A DNA stretch of 64,000 nucleotides from Cognatishimia sp. F0-27 (GTDB taxonomy: Bacteria > Pseudomonadota > Alphaproteobacteria > Rhodobacterales > Rhodobacteraceae): contig NZ_JAFMPQ010000010.1 in the NCBI RefSeq assembly GCF_020667845.1, forward strand, positions 62,001 through 126,000, in the 5' to 3' direction. The translations under genes and the position numbers were made by a program. The notes beneath the pieces were generated by a model. That model had not been told where the DNA came from and searched no databases. It worked only from the letters and a program-made list of their open reading frames with translations. Positions within the stretch are counted from its first letter, which is position 1, and every line of letters starts with the position of its first letter. Below, one piece after another: positions 46,401-55,426 of the stretch.

Positions 46401-46429
46401 TTGACCAAAAATCGGATACATTTGGTCAA
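46401..46429. repeat. Perfect 9-bp inverted repeat upstream of the L,D-transpeptidase
   Basis: TTGACCAAA (46401-46409) and TTTGGTCAA (46421-46429) are separated by 11 nt and lie 33 bp before the transpeptidase ATG. An A-run follows on the + strand, so it is not a rho-independent terminator for the channel gene. A dimeric-repressor operator or an RNA hairpin is possible. Confidence 0.5.
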
Positions 46430-46461
46430 AAAAATACCTGAGCAGAAATGAGGCAGAACTC

Positions 46462-46965
46462 ATGAGACCAATTCGACTTATCGCATTGCTGTTCGCCATG
46501 TTGACGGTGGCGGGTTGTGCGACGCAGGACCAGAGGTTCTTGCATTACGACGGGCCCGAAGTGACCCATGTGCTTGTCGAAAAGAGCAAGCGCAGGATGT
46601 ATCTCCTCCATCACGGCACCGTTTTGCAATCGCACCGCATTGATCTTGGGTTTGCACCGGATGGTGACAAGAAAGTGCAGGGAGACGGGCGCACGCCGGA
46701 AGGCGATTACAGGATCGACAAACGCAATCCGAACTCGGCCTTTCACCTGTCGATCGGGATAAGCTATCCGAACCGGCAGGATATCGCGGAAGCCATCGCC
46801 TTGGGCCGGTCTCCGGGCGGAGACATCTTCATCCATGGCGAGCCGAACGACTGGAAAGCCAAGGGGCGCGACTGGACCGAAGGTTGCATTGCCGTCACAA
46901 ATGCGGAGATGCGCCGAATCTATGCCATGGTGCAGAACGGCACTCCGATCCGCATCAAGCCATAA
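46462..46965 (+). CDS. L,D-transpeptidase (YkuD) family lipoprotein
   Basis: A 167-residue protein with a lipoprotein signal ending LTVAGC (Cys19). The YkuD domain has IFIHGEPN with His125 and the catalytic Cys142 in TEGCIAVTN; the usual Ser/Thr-x-Gly-Cys spacing is kept. Expected roles are peptidoglycan 3-3 cross-linking or attachment of proteins to murein. It is monocistronic by position, with an inverted repeat just upstream. Confidence 0.9.
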   Translation: MRPIRLIALLFAMLTVAGCATQDQRFLHYDGPEVTHVLVEKSKRRMYLLHHGTVLQSHRIDLGFAPDGDKKVQGDGRTPEGDYRIDKRNPNSAFHLSIGISYPNRQDIAEAIALGRSPGGDIFIHGEPNDWKAKGRDWTEGCIAVTNAEMRRIYAMVQNGTPIRIKP

Positions 46966-47270
46966 TCCGTCAGAGCACCATCAAAGCACTGAGAGCGCAT
47001 GGGCCATCCGGCCCTTGCGCGTTGCTTGCAGATATCTGTGCAGTGGGTCTCAAGATTGGCGGAGGCGCCATTTCTTGTGCTGATCCACCGAGACGGGCGG
47101 GTTTTTGGCCGCATCGAGGGGAGCTTTCCGCGCCTCCTTCCGGTCAGCCGCGCAGGCCGCGCGTGCACCCCTCCGCCACGTCACGGGCAAAAGAAACGCG
47201 AGGCGCATTGGGCGGCGAGGGCGGACCGTTGATCCGAGGGATCGCCGGCCCGCTCGCTCCCGATGACGGA
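46966..47270. other. Intergenic region, no gene recognised
   Basis: 305 bp between the convergent L,D-transpeptidase and RTX protein genes. Overlapping short frames exist, but none is convincing. I saw no T-tract terminator. Confidence 0.4.
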
Positions 47271-50200
47271 TCAGAGCAGGAAGTCGCCCGCCTCGGCACC
47301 CCCGACGATATAGATCTGGCCGTCCGCCGACGCGTCACCGTCCACGTCGAGGCTCGCAATCGTGACCGTCACGCCTGAGCGAACCACGTCGAGCAGGGTC
47401 ATCTCCCCAGCATTGCCGCCGAAACTGTTGACCACGGAGAATGCCTGATTGCCCGGTGCCCCGATATTGGCATCAATCAGGTAAAGGTTGATCACGTCTC
47501 CTTCTGCTGCAGAGAAATCGCGCACTTCGTCGCGCCGGAACTGGCCCACGCCGATATCGTTGATGTCTCGGAACACAAAATTATCCGCCCCCGGTCCACC
47601 GGAGATCAGATCCCGTCCGGGACCGCCATCGAGGTAATCGGCCCCTGGCCCGCCAAAGATCCGGTCGCCATCAGCGCCACCAAGTAGGCGATCGGCACCA
47701 TTTCCGCCCAGGATCGTGTCTGCGCCCGCGAGGCCATAGATCGTGTCGTTGCCGTTGCTCCCTTCAAGCCGGTTCCCATGCAGCGCGGTGCCGTAGATCG
47801 TGTCATGCGATCCGGAACCGAACACATGCTCGATCGTGGAGATCTGATCGTTGCCACCCCCTCCCGAGGCCTGCCCCGCTTGAAGGTTAACCTGAACGGG
47901 CGTGAATGTGCCGCTATACAGCACCGTGTCGAAATTGGACCCGCCCGCAAGGGTGTCGTCGCCGGACCCGCCGAGCAGCGTATCCGGACCGGAGCCGCCA
48001 TCGAGCGAATCTGCCCCATCCTCGCCCTCCAGCCGATCCGCATGGGCACCGCCAAGAAGCGTGTCGCTGGCATCGCCGCCAAACAACCTGTCATCCTGTG
48101 CGCCACCATCGAGGAGGTCTTCATCCGAGCCGCCGTAGAGCGCGTCATCGCTGGCGCCTCCAAGCAATGTGTCATCGCCATCAAGCCCGTAGAGGCTGTC
48201 GCGCCCGGAGTCTCCTTCGATCCGGTTGCCATGAATCCGCGTCCCATAGATCACGTCATTCGAGGCCGATCCAACCGCATGCTCGACCTGCAAAACAGTA
48301 TCCTGGCCGCCGCCGCCGGTTGCGCGCCCGGCTTCGAGGTTGAGACTGACGGGGGCAAAGATGTTGGTGTAGCGCACCGTATCGAAATTGGTGCCGCCAA
48401 TGATCGTATCGTCTCCCGCGCCGCCATGCAGCATGTCAGGCCCCGTCCCGCCATCAAGCCAATCGTCCCCGCTTGCGCCGAGCAGAGTGTCATTTCCAGA
48501 CTGACCAAGCAGCCGGTTGTCGTCCGCGTTGCCGGTGATGGTGTCGTTGCCAGCAAGAGCGAAGGCGGTTGTGCGCCCTGTCCAGAATTCGTCGTCGTCT
48601 CCGGTCGTAAACGGACTTGATGCGCCGCCGCCGCCGCCCGGAGCAAACAATTGCGTTGTGCTGGTGTAGCTCGACCCCTGTGCAAGCGACGATCCGGTGG
48701 TGGAATTTGCATGCTCGAATTGCACGAAATCCGCCGGGATCCGTCCGACGCTGGCATCTGCGACCAACCCCGCTCGGAATTGGATTGTCGCGTTGGAGTA
48801 CTGGAAGTGCAAATGGTCCACGTTCTGATCTTCGGGCCCATAGCTTGTTCCCGTTCGGCCGATATATCCGATAACCTCGCCAGCTTGCACAGTTTGTGCG
48901 CCCGCGGCAGGCACGTTGGAGCCATCATTATCGGGACCCATCAGGTGAAAATAGCTGGTGTAGAAGAAGTTCCCGTTTGCGTCAGTATGACGAAGCGTGA
49001 CCATATTCCCGATATTGCTCGTCCCAAGGCTGGCAATAACATCGGCGTCGGTGGAGTTTACCGGTCTGATATTGGGTCCATCCGGCACATGATCCACATA
49101 GTCGACGACCTCCCCGTCGGCGACGGCGAGAACAGGCGTTCCGAAAGGCAGCGAGAAATCATAGGCCTGCGCAACATAGCCTTTATGCGTTTGTCCACTC
49201 CCGGGAATCTGCATGACCAGTGAGTCAATCCCGGCTTCGAAAGGCAATGGAACGACATAGGGCGGACCAGAAAGACCGGGCGGTGTCACGGGCGCATCGT
49301 CATCATCGACAATGTCCATACTGGCCGTTGACGTGCCGATCGTCGCGCCCCCGGTCGGGTTGCTCAGGACAATCTGAAAGCTTTCCAGATCGGCATCCGT
49401 GTAGTCGGTGTCACCATTTACAAACACCGTGATTGTCTGTGCCGCGGTGCTGCCATTGACAAAGGATACTGTGCCGCTTTGGCTTCCAGCGAAGTCATTC
49501 GGGCTTGTTGACGCATGAACCAATTGCCAGCTGGCACTTACAAAACCGTCATCGCCGCCGCTTCGCGTCACCGTGAAGGTCACGGGCGTCGTGCCGCTGT
49601 CTCCCTCATTCACAGAAACCTGGTTGCGGTTGATCGACAGTTGCCCTGGGACTGTCGGTGCGGGATCTGCATCGAACACGGTTCCGATAAACTGTGTCGA
49701 ACCACCCAATGTCGCATTGCCCGAAACCGAATTCAGCTCCAGCGTGTAACCCTCTGGTCCACCGTCATAGACGCCATCCAAGACGGCGAAAACCGTGACT
49801 TGACCGGTGGTTTGCCCCGCCGGAATGAAGAATGACGCGCTGCTGGTGGTCACATCATTTGCGTCGATACGATCGTCCACAAACGCACCGCGGCCGCGCA
49901 ATTCGTATCCAACAGTGACATTCGTATTTGACGGCTCTGAAAGCTGGATGGTGTAGGTAATACTGCCACCCTCGGTCATGCTGCTGCTGGTGGCCTGAAA
50001 GACATTGACTTCGGGTGTCGGATTTGGCGCGACCGTCTGCACGGAGCCATATTCAGCGCCGATATTCCCATAGCCTTCAATGGCGCCGTTGATCACCAAG
50101 CTGTCGACCGCATTCGAGGTGCCGGCATGGAACCGCAGGCCGAGGATATCGCTCAACAGGTATTCGAAAGAATTTTGGATTGAGCTGGCGTCCCGGAAAA

Positions 50201-50411
50201 AGTCGACGGTTTGACCTGAGGGGATAATCGTCCCGTTGAAGGAGAAATAGCCGCCACCAGCGGTATCGTCACGCAGGTTGATCGCAAGAAGATCTGAACC
50301 CGAATACCCATTGGACGTGAAATTGAAAAAATCGATGTAATCGTAGACTCGAATAGACTGTCCCGGAGCAAGCGCGGGAATCGTATCATAGTCAATTCTT
50401 GGTGGGGGCAT
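47271..50411 (-). CDS. Secreted RTX protein with Calx-beta and M23 peptidase domains
   Basis: A 1046-residue acidic protein without a Sec signal. An N-terminal domain (about 1-130) is of unknown type. Two Calx-beta-like domains follow (about 135-250 and 258-372, each with a TEGG- or NEGDSG-type opening). An M23/LytM metallopeptidase (about 395-545) has THKG, AYDFSLPFGTPVLAVADGEV and DHLHF ligands. From about 600 there are blocks of RTX nonapeptides (GGxGxDxLx), interrupted by two near-identical NFDTVxYxxxFxPVxxNLxAG segments. The chain ends in a type-I-secretion-like tail. It is probably exported by a T1SS encoded elsewhere and Ca-folded outside; a cell-wall or matrix hydrolase role is inference. 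Confidence 0.85.
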   Translation of the reverse strand: MPPPRIDYDTIPALAPGQSIRVYDYIDFFNFTSNGYSGSDLLAINLRDDTAGGGYFSFNGTIIPSGQTVDFFRDASSIQNSFEYLLSDILGLRFHAGTSNAVDSLVINGAIEGYGNIGAEYGSVQTVAPNPTPEVNVFQATSSSMTEGGSITYTIQLSEPSNTNVTVGYELRGRGAFVDDRIDANDVTTSSASFFIPAGQTTGQVTVFAVLDGVYDGGPEGYTLELNSVSGNATLGGSTQFIGTVFDADPAPTVPGQLSINRNQVSVNEGDSGTTPVTFTVTRSGGDDGFVSASWQLVHASTSPNDFAGSQSGTVSFVNGSTAAQTITVFVNGDTDYTDADLESFQIVLSNPTGGATIGTSTASMDIVDDDDAPVTPPGLSGPPYVVPLPFEAGIDSLVMQIPGSGQTHKGYVAQAYDFSLPFGTPVLAVADGEVVDYVDHVPDGPNIRPVNSTDADVIASLGTSNIGNMVTLRHTDANGNFFYTSYFHLMGPDNDGSNVPAAGAQTVQAGEVIGYIGRTGTSYGPEDQNVDHLHFQYSNATIQFRAGLVADASVGRIPADFVQFEHANSTTGSSLAQGSSYTSTTQLFAPGGGGGASSPFTTGDDDEFWTGRTTAFALAGNDTITGNADDNRLLGQSGNDTLLGASGDDWLDGGTGPDMLHGGAGDDTIIGGTNFDTVRYTNIFAPVSLNLEAGRATGGGGQDTVLQVEHAVGSASNDVIYGTRIHGNRIEGDSGRDSLYGLDGDDTLLGGASDDALYGGSDEDLLDGGAQDDRLFGGDASDTLLGGAHADRLEGEDGADSLDGGSGPDTLLGGSGDDTLAGGSNFDTVLYSGTFTPVQVNLQAGQASGGGGNDQISTIEHVFGSGSHDTIYGTALHGNRLEGSNGNDTIYGLAGADTILGGNGADRLLGGADGDRIFGGPGADYLDGGPGRDLISGGPGADNFVFRDINDIGVGQFRRDEVRDFSAAEGDVINLYLIDANIGAPGNQAFSVVNSFGGNAGEMTLLDVVRSGVTVTIASLDVDGDASADGQIYIVGGAEAGDFLL

Positions 50412-50444
50412 CGTGCGTGTCTTTCTACTGAGTTCGGTGCTGTG

Positions 50445-50906
50445 TCATATTGAATGAAGCGATTGATGAATGGCTTGCATCGTGCTCGGCGGCCCCGAAT
50501 TCGACAGCCTCGCAGGGTTCAAGAAAATCATGGTGTTACCGTTGAGATGGCGTGGGCCGGAGTCCCGTCGAACAGGTGTCGCATCCATGATGATCCGTGC
50601 GCCGGTTTCCACCACCCGAGGCGCGTCTATGGCGAACAAGACCGGCTCCTTGACGGACATGGTGCCGAGGCGTGGTTCGACCGCCACATCGAAGCTTGTA
50701 TGCGCCAAGAACCGGCAATCGAATGAAACGGTGCCCGGTGTGTTGCCGCCCAGATCAATGGATTGGCTGAAGGTTTCCGGATCTGTCTTGTCTCCGCGTT
50801 CGAAGGTGAGATCGGCAAAACAGGATTCCGACCCAGGATTCACGGGATTGGACGCGGAATGCACGGAGGTAACCAAAAAAATCGTTCCAATCTGCAATAT
50901 CTTCAC
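50445..50906 (-). CDS. Hypothetical secreted protein
   Basis: A 153-residue frame with a short Sec-type signal peptide (about 1-18, ending SVHSA) and two Cys in the mature part (SESCFADL and FDCRF), possibly disulfide-linked. I recognise no family. It is 33 bp upstream of the RTX/M23 gene on the same strand, so the two may be one transcript. A long frame on the opposite strand overlaps it, but the signal peptide and the operon position favour this strand. Confidence 0.5.
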   Translation of the reverse strand: MKILQIGTIFLVTSVHSASNPVNPGSESCFADLTFERGDKTDPETFSQSIDLGGNTPGTVSFDCRFLAHTSFDVAVEPRLGTMSVKEPVLFAIDAPRVVETGARIIMDATPVRRDSGPRHLNGNTMIFLNPARLSNSGPPSTMQAIHQSLHSI

Positions 50907-51520
50907 AGGAGATGCTTCATACCGGCCAATGTAACGCCGCAGACCCTCTTGCCCCGATGTGGCACCACCGAAAGGGCGCTGTAAACGATGAAGGGTTCAA
51001 ATGTGCGGTTTTGTCCATATCGGAGGCTTCTGACGGGGAGTCTGATCGGATGAGAGCCAAGTGGCCGGTCCTGCAATACTGCTTGACCGTCCGATGAGCG
51101 GTGAAGCAGGTGACAGGCTGTTGATGCCTCGCCCGCGGGACGCGGCACTTTTCATGCGGGGGTGGCGCTGTCTGGCTGCAGCCATTGCGGCCTGCCGATT
51201 GTCTGACCCGGTCTGCCATCGGGTCATTGCCGCCGAAGGGGACAGTCGATTGTGGAGAGTCCCGCGCAAAAAACGCGCCTTGCCAATCGTTTGTCCGCGG
51301 TTGACCAACGCGATTGATGACGATCTGTGCACGCAACGCGCGCTGGCTCTGCGTTCGTGAGAAACGAGCCGCTTTTCAGAACACGCGATCGCGTCCAAAA
51401 CACCTCATGAGGTCGGCTCGGAGGGCGCGGCGCTCAACGGCCGGTCCGGCGCTCGCGGGTAGCGTGATCGAAGAATACACGTCAGGCGGCGCTGATGCGG
51501 GCGAGCATAAGAGCCGCAGC
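50907..51520. other. Intergenic region, no convincing gene
   Basis: 614 bp between the secreted hypothetical and the ZnuA-like gene. Frames at 50917-51336 (-), 50997-51398 (-) and 51061-51360 (+) overlap one another, are rich in Arg, Ala and Ser, and match nothing I know. The stretch presumably holds the promoter of the 50906 gene and the 3' end of the metal operon. Confidence 0.4.
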
Positions 51521-52426
51521 CTAGCCGCGGCCAGCGCGGTCGGCAGCGTCGGCCAGTCGCGCGACGGCAGCCTCAAACGCTTGCAGGAAGGGAAGATCGC
51601 CGTCTGGCTGCGCGAGAGGGGGGAACACAACATCCTGCAAGCCAAGCTTCGCCACGTCTGCGCGCGCCTCGTCGGGCGGGGCAGCCTCCCAGATCAGCAC
51701 GCGCGCCCCGCTCTGGTCGACAAGCGCTTGCAGATCCGCGAGCTGGGCGGCATCGGGGGCCGCGCCAGCATCCCATTCGAGCGAAAAGATCGTCAGGCCA
51801 TAGGCGCGCGCAAGATATTGGTAGCGCGGGTGCGTGGTAATGAAGACCGTGTCCGAAAGTCCGCTGAGCGTATCCCGGGCCAAACCGTCAAGAGCCGCGA
51901 GGTCATCGGACAGAGCGGCAAGACGTGCGTCGATCTCGGACGCGTCACCCAAACCGCGCGCCTTCAACGCCGCAGCCACGGCCTGCGCTTGGGCTTGGGC
52001 CAGACGCGGATCCAGCCATGTGAAAGACGCGGTGCCGTCATGAGAATGTGTGCCGCCATCACCGTGGCTATGGGTGATCGTTTCCGTCGCGATCAACGTA
52101 TCCTCGATCCCGCGCGTCGTGTTCACAAGTTTCGAGCGGGGCAGCGAGACCTGGGTTGTCCAGCTTGCGAAGCCGGCACCGTTCAACAGGATCAAATCCG
52201 CCGCCTGTATCGCGCTGATATCGGCAATGGAGGGGCGCCAGAATGACGGGTCCACGCCGTCGGGCACGGGAAAGTCAACATTTGCCCCATCGCCCAGAAG
52301 CCGTTCGGCCATGACCTGAAGCGGATGGTTGACGGCAATCACGCGGGGGGCCTCCTCGGCGCTGACCGCGCGCGCGGCGAGCAGCAAGGTCGCCAAGAGG
52401 GCAGCAACACAGATCTTGAGGCGCAT
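51521..52426 (-). CDS. TroA/ZnuA-like metal-binding protein with altered metal site
   Basis: A 301-residue periplasmic protein with a signal peptide (about 1-23, ending AVSA). The fold is that of cluster A-I metal receptors (IAVNHPLQVMAERLLG, ADLILLNGAGF, the long central helix, THPRYQYLARAYGL). It has a His-rich loop THSHGDGGTHSHDG (119-130). The usual first ligand motif DPH is DPS (DPSFW), and the usual H-x-W-L-D-P reads F-T-W-L-D-P, so two expected His ligands are missing; His199 is present. ATG 52426 has GGGAG 9 nt upstream. No ZnuB- or ZnuC-type gene accompanies it. Confidence 0.8.
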   Translation of the reverse strand: MRLKICVAALLATLLLAARAVSAEEAPRVIAVNHPLQVMAERLLGDGANVDFPVPDGVDPSFWRPSIADISAIQAADLILLNGAGFASWTTQVSLPRSKLVNTTRGIEDTLIATETITHSHGDGGTHSHDGTASFTWLDPRLAQAQAQAVAAALKARGLGDASEIDARLAALSDDLAALDGLARDTLSGLSDTVFITTHPRYQYLARAYGLTIFSLEWDAGAAPDAAQLADLQALVDQSGARVLIWEAAPPDEARADVAKLGLQDVVFPPLAQPDGDLPFLQAFEAAVARLADAADRAGRG

Positions 52427-52431
52427 AAGCA

Positions 52432-52773
52432 TCAACTCCCGCAATTCCGGGCGATATCGTCCGGGGTCACGATCCAGTAGCCCTCGTGGCTGCCCGTGTT
52501 CACTTCGATCACCAGCCCGCCCGCGTGATCGACGCTGTCGAGTGGCACACGCTGCGTGCCATCGCTTTCAAGCGCAAGCGTTGCAAGCAGGGCATTCTCG
52601 GCATCGAGGACCCGCACTTCGCCGGTGACCGGTGCCTTACCGCTGGAAAATTTTGCCTCCACCGTAACCGCTTCGCAATCGACAGAGGCAAATACAGTGA
52701 GCTGATGCGCCACTGCGAGCGCCGGGACGACCAGCGCAAGCAGGGCGCCGCAAAGAACCCGCACGCGGATCAT
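52432..52773 (-). CDS. Small periplasmic protein in the metal operon
   Basis: A 113-residue protein with a signal peptide (about 1-20, ending ALAVA-HQ), then a beta-rich domain with two Cys (VDCEAV and RNCGS at the very end). The mature chain begins with His. It resembles the small NikL-like proteins that accompany DUF4198 proteins in nickel transport loci, but this is only a general likeness. The start overlaps the DUF4198 stop (ATGA); an ATG four codons upstream is also possible. The ZnuA-like gene follows immediately. Confidence 0.7.
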   Translation of the reverse strand: MIRVRVLCGALLALVVPALAVAHQLTVFASVDCEAVTVEAKFSSGKAPVTGEVRVLDAENALLATLALESDGTQRVPLDSVDHAGGLVIEVNTGSHEGYWIVTPDDIARNCGS

Positions 52774-53540
52774 TGACCCGTCCATGCTTCGAAGTGGACC
52801 CAGATCACCGCACCCAGCTCCACGGCCTTTTCTGCGCCATCTTGCGGAAGGGTGTAGTCGGCGGTGTTGAGGGCTGCGAAGCCCCACCAGCCATCCGAAG
52901 GGGCCGCATAGGTAAACACGCCATTGGCGTCGGCCTTGACGGTCTGGGTGATCATCAGGTCGTCGGGCACCGTGGCGTCAACGCCGTCATTGAGAAATTC
53001 GACCTCCACCTCGGCATAGGGCACGGGTTCGCCATCCATCTTGACGATACCCTGAAAGACATTGCGTTCCCAAAGGCCAAACGGCTTTGAAAGCGGCACG
53101 ATCTCTGTCTTGAGGCCAAGTTCCGTATCCCAGCCCTCGTCGTCGCCATAGGCGGTGACATACGTCTTGGTGTAGTGAATGATGAATGCGTCCTCGGCGG
53201 GCTCCCAGTAGGGCTGTGGCTCCATCGCAAAGATGTAGGTGCCGGGACGGTCGAGCGGGTAATCGAGCGTAAATCCCTGATCGTCCATGACGGTGGCGTC
53301 CTGCAATTGTCCGAGCAGGTCGCTGGTTTCGCCTTCATGGGTCACGGTGAAGGCGTTTGGCTTTTCGAGCATCATGCCGTCCATCTCGAACGGGTGTGAG
53401 AAAGACATCGTGAGCGAGACGCTCCGCCCATCCTCCTGGCTGATCATGGGGTCGTTGGGGATAATCATGCCGTAATGGGCCAGCGCGGGACCGGTCGCGA
53501 TCAGGAAGGCGAGGGGAGCAAGCACTTGTCTGGTCATCAT
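52770..53540 (-). CDS. DUF4198 family periplasmic protein
   Basis: A 256-residue protein with a signal peptide ending GPALA-HYG. The mature N-terminal HYGMIIPN, the Met/His-rich SFSHPFEMDGMMLEKP and the domain DGEPVPYAEVEVEF are typical of DUF4198, a family found with Ni, Co and other metal transporters (NikK-type). It probably binds metal in the periplasm or at the outer membrane face. AAGGAGA lies upstream of the ATG. It is fourth in the leftward operon. Confidence 0.8.
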   Translation of the reverse strand: MMTRQVLAPLAFLIATGPALAHYGMIIPNDPMISQEDGRSVSLTMSFSHPFEMDGMMLEKPNAFTVTHEGETSDLLGQLQDATVMDDQGFTLDYPLDRPGTYIFAMEPQPYWEPAEDAFIIHYTKTYVTAYGDDEGWDTELGLKTEIVPLSKPFGLWERNVFQGIVKMDGEPVPYAEVEVEFLNDGVDATVPDDLMITQTVKADANGVFTYAAPSDGWWGFAALNTADYTLPQDGAEKAVELGAVIWVHFEAWTGQ

Positions 53541-53591
53541 CGGGTTAATGTCTCCTTGAATGGTTTTGCCCGAAAGCCGATCCCGTGTGTG

Positions 53592-54761
53592 TCATGTGCC
53601 CAATGCGAGCAGCCAGCCGACCCAGCTTTCGGCATTCCGGGCCAAGAGGGCGGTGGCGGCCAAAGCGAGGCAGCTTGACAGAAAGAGTAATGTGATCGTC
53701 TCCGCAGCCAAGAGGCGCAGCACCATTCCTTTTCGCGCGCCGAGCTTGACTGCGGTGGCAATCTCGCCCGCGCGCAGGCGATACCCAAGAAAAACCGCCA
53801 ATCCGATGGCCGCGAGCGCGGCAAACGCGATGATCGCGGTGACGAGGTCGAGCAGGGTCTTGATCCGGAAGATCCGATCTACCAGCCCCTGCACCACGGT
53901 TTCGGGCTCAAAAAGCTGGGTCAGACCGTCGGGGTCGAGATAGCGCCCGCGCAGGATTGTTCCGGCGCGTGTGTCGAAAGGCAAAACGATCACGGCAGTG
54001 GCAGGGTAGCCGTCCTGCGCCCCGTGGAAGTGGAAGCTGTCAATATTCTCGGGCGTGATGCGTTGATATTCGACGACCGCGGCATTGGCGGTCACGTCCA
54101 GCCCGGCCGCGACCTCGGACGCCATCACCACATCCTCATGGCCGTGGCCGATGCCCTGAATCACCCACGCTGTCTTGATATCCACAAGGATCGCGTCGTC
54201 ATCCGCGGTATTGGTGGGTGCCAGAACGCCGACGATGGGCATTTCCAGCGGGTAGACCCCGTCAAGATCAAAGAGGTTTTGCGGCGAAGAAACCAGCGTA
54301 TCCCCCGGACCCTTGCCAAGCGCGGCGGCCACGTTGGCCCCGATGACCGCCTCACCCAGAACCGCAAGCCCCCGACCGTCCGCGATTTCGAGCGCGCGGA
54401 AGTCGAAATAATCCAGCGTGGTCCCGACGATCCGGTATCCACCGGAGGTAAATGCCGTGTGCAGCGGCACAGGGATGGCCAGCCCACTATCCCAGATGGT
54501 TTCGACGTCACGCATGGTGACCGGCTCCGGCGCATCGTCGGAAAAGTAGAGCGCGGCCATTGTCAGATCGAGCTTCGAGCCCCGGCTGCCAAGGATCAGC
54601 GGTGTGGCTTCGGCGCGCGCGGTCAGGGTCCGTTCGCTTGTCGAAAGCAGGATCTGTGTTGCAATCGGCACAAACAGGATCAGCGCTGCCACCAGCACCA
54701 TCACAAGACTGCGGGCCCAGTTGTAGCGAAGGTAGGCAAAAGCGAGGTAGAGCGCGTTCAT
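53592..54761 (-). CDS. FtsX/MacB-type ABC transporter permease
   Basis: A 389-residue permease with one N-terminal membrane helix (about 13-35), a large extracytoplasmic domain (about 40-285) and three C-terminal helices, the FtsX/LolE topology. The last block contains VKLGARKGMVLRLLAAETI, the conserved FtsX-domain segment. The outside domain carries GHGHED and SFHFHG, which suggests metal contact. Such permeases usually move or extract substrates by mechanotransmission, not by classic import. It overlaps its ATPase gene by 4 bp. Confidence 0.85.
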   Translation of the reverse strand: MNALYLAFAYLRYNWARSLVMVLVAALILFVPIATQILLSTSERTLTARAEATPLILGSRGSKLDLTMAALYFSDDAPEPVTMRDVETIWDSGLAIPVPLHTAFTSGGYRIVGTTLDYFDFRALEIADGRGLAVLGEAVIGANVAAALGKGPGDTLVSSPQNLFDLDGVYPLEMPIVGVLAPTNTADDDAILVDIKTAWVIQGIGHGHEDVVMASEVAAGLDVTANAAVVEYQRITPENIDSFHFHGAQDGYPATAVIVLPFDTRAGTILRGRYLDPDGLTQLFEPETVVQGLVDRIFRIKTLLDLVTAIIAFAALAAIGLAVFLGYRLRAGEIATAVKLGARKGMVLRLLAAETITLLFLSSCLALAATALLARNAESWVGWLLALGT

Positions 54762-55426
54762 GACGGCGCCCTTTCGCGGAACTCGGTGAAATCGAGCACC
54801 CTGTCAAAGCGCGGCAGCAATTCGTGGTCATGGGTTACGGCCAGCACCGCCGCGCCTGCCGCTTCGGCGCGGTCGAAAAGAAGGTCGAGGATGCGGGCTT
54901 TGCTTTCGGGATCGAGGTTGCCTGTCGCCTCATCGGACAGCACGAGCCGCGGCTGTGTCACCAGGGCGCGGCAGATCGCGACACGCTGCTGCTCGCCCTG
55001 GCTGAGTGCGGTGGGGTGGCGGTCCAGCTTGTCACCGATGCCGGACGCTGCGGCAAGCGCCTCGGCGCGCTCCCGTGCGGCGGCGTCGAGCCTCAGACCC
55101 GGCGCGATGCGGTAAGGATAGAGGATGTTTTGCCGTGCGGGCAGGTAGTCGAGCAGGGCGAAATCCTGAAACACGAACCCGATGTGACTGGCGCGGAAGC
55201 GGCGCCGCGCGGCATCGCTGAGCGCGGTCACGTCTGTGCCCGCCACGTCGATGCGACCGGAATCCGGACGCAGGATACCCGCGATCAGGTTCAGCAGCGT
55301 GGTCTTGCCACTGCCGCTCGGCCCGACGATGGCAAGCCGTTCGCCAGCTGCGAGCGACAGCGACGACACCCGCAGGCGAAAGCCGCCCGACGGATAGGCA
55401 AATGTGAGGTTCTCGATCTCGACCAT
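54758..55426 (-). CDS. LolD/MacB-type ABC transporter ATPase
   Basis: A 222-residue ATPase. Walker A is GPSGSGKTT, the Q-loop FVFQDFALLDYLPARQNI is typical of LolD/MacB, the signature is LSQGEQQRVAICRAL, and Walker B LVLSDEATGNLDPESK has SDEA where LADEP is commoner. The H-loop is THDHEL. ATG 55426 shares one base with the upstream stop (TGATG). It is the partner of the FtsX-type permease directly downstream. Confidence 0.9.
   Translation of the reverse strand: MVEIENLTFAYPSGGFRLRVSSLSLAAGERLAIVGPSGSGKTTLLNLIAGILRPDSGRIDVAGTDVTALSDAARRRFRASHIGFVFQDFALLDYLPARQNILYPYRIAPGLRLDAAARERAEALAAASGIGDKLDRHPTALSQGEQQRVAICRALVTQPRLVLSDEATGNLDPESKARILDLLFDRAEAAGAAVLAVTHDHELLPRFDRVLDFTEFRERAPS

Noticed and set aside
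50470-50934. 154-residue + strand frame opposite the small secreted protein
   Set aside because: It has no signal or domain. The minus-strand frame has a signal peptide and lies in line with the RTX gene.
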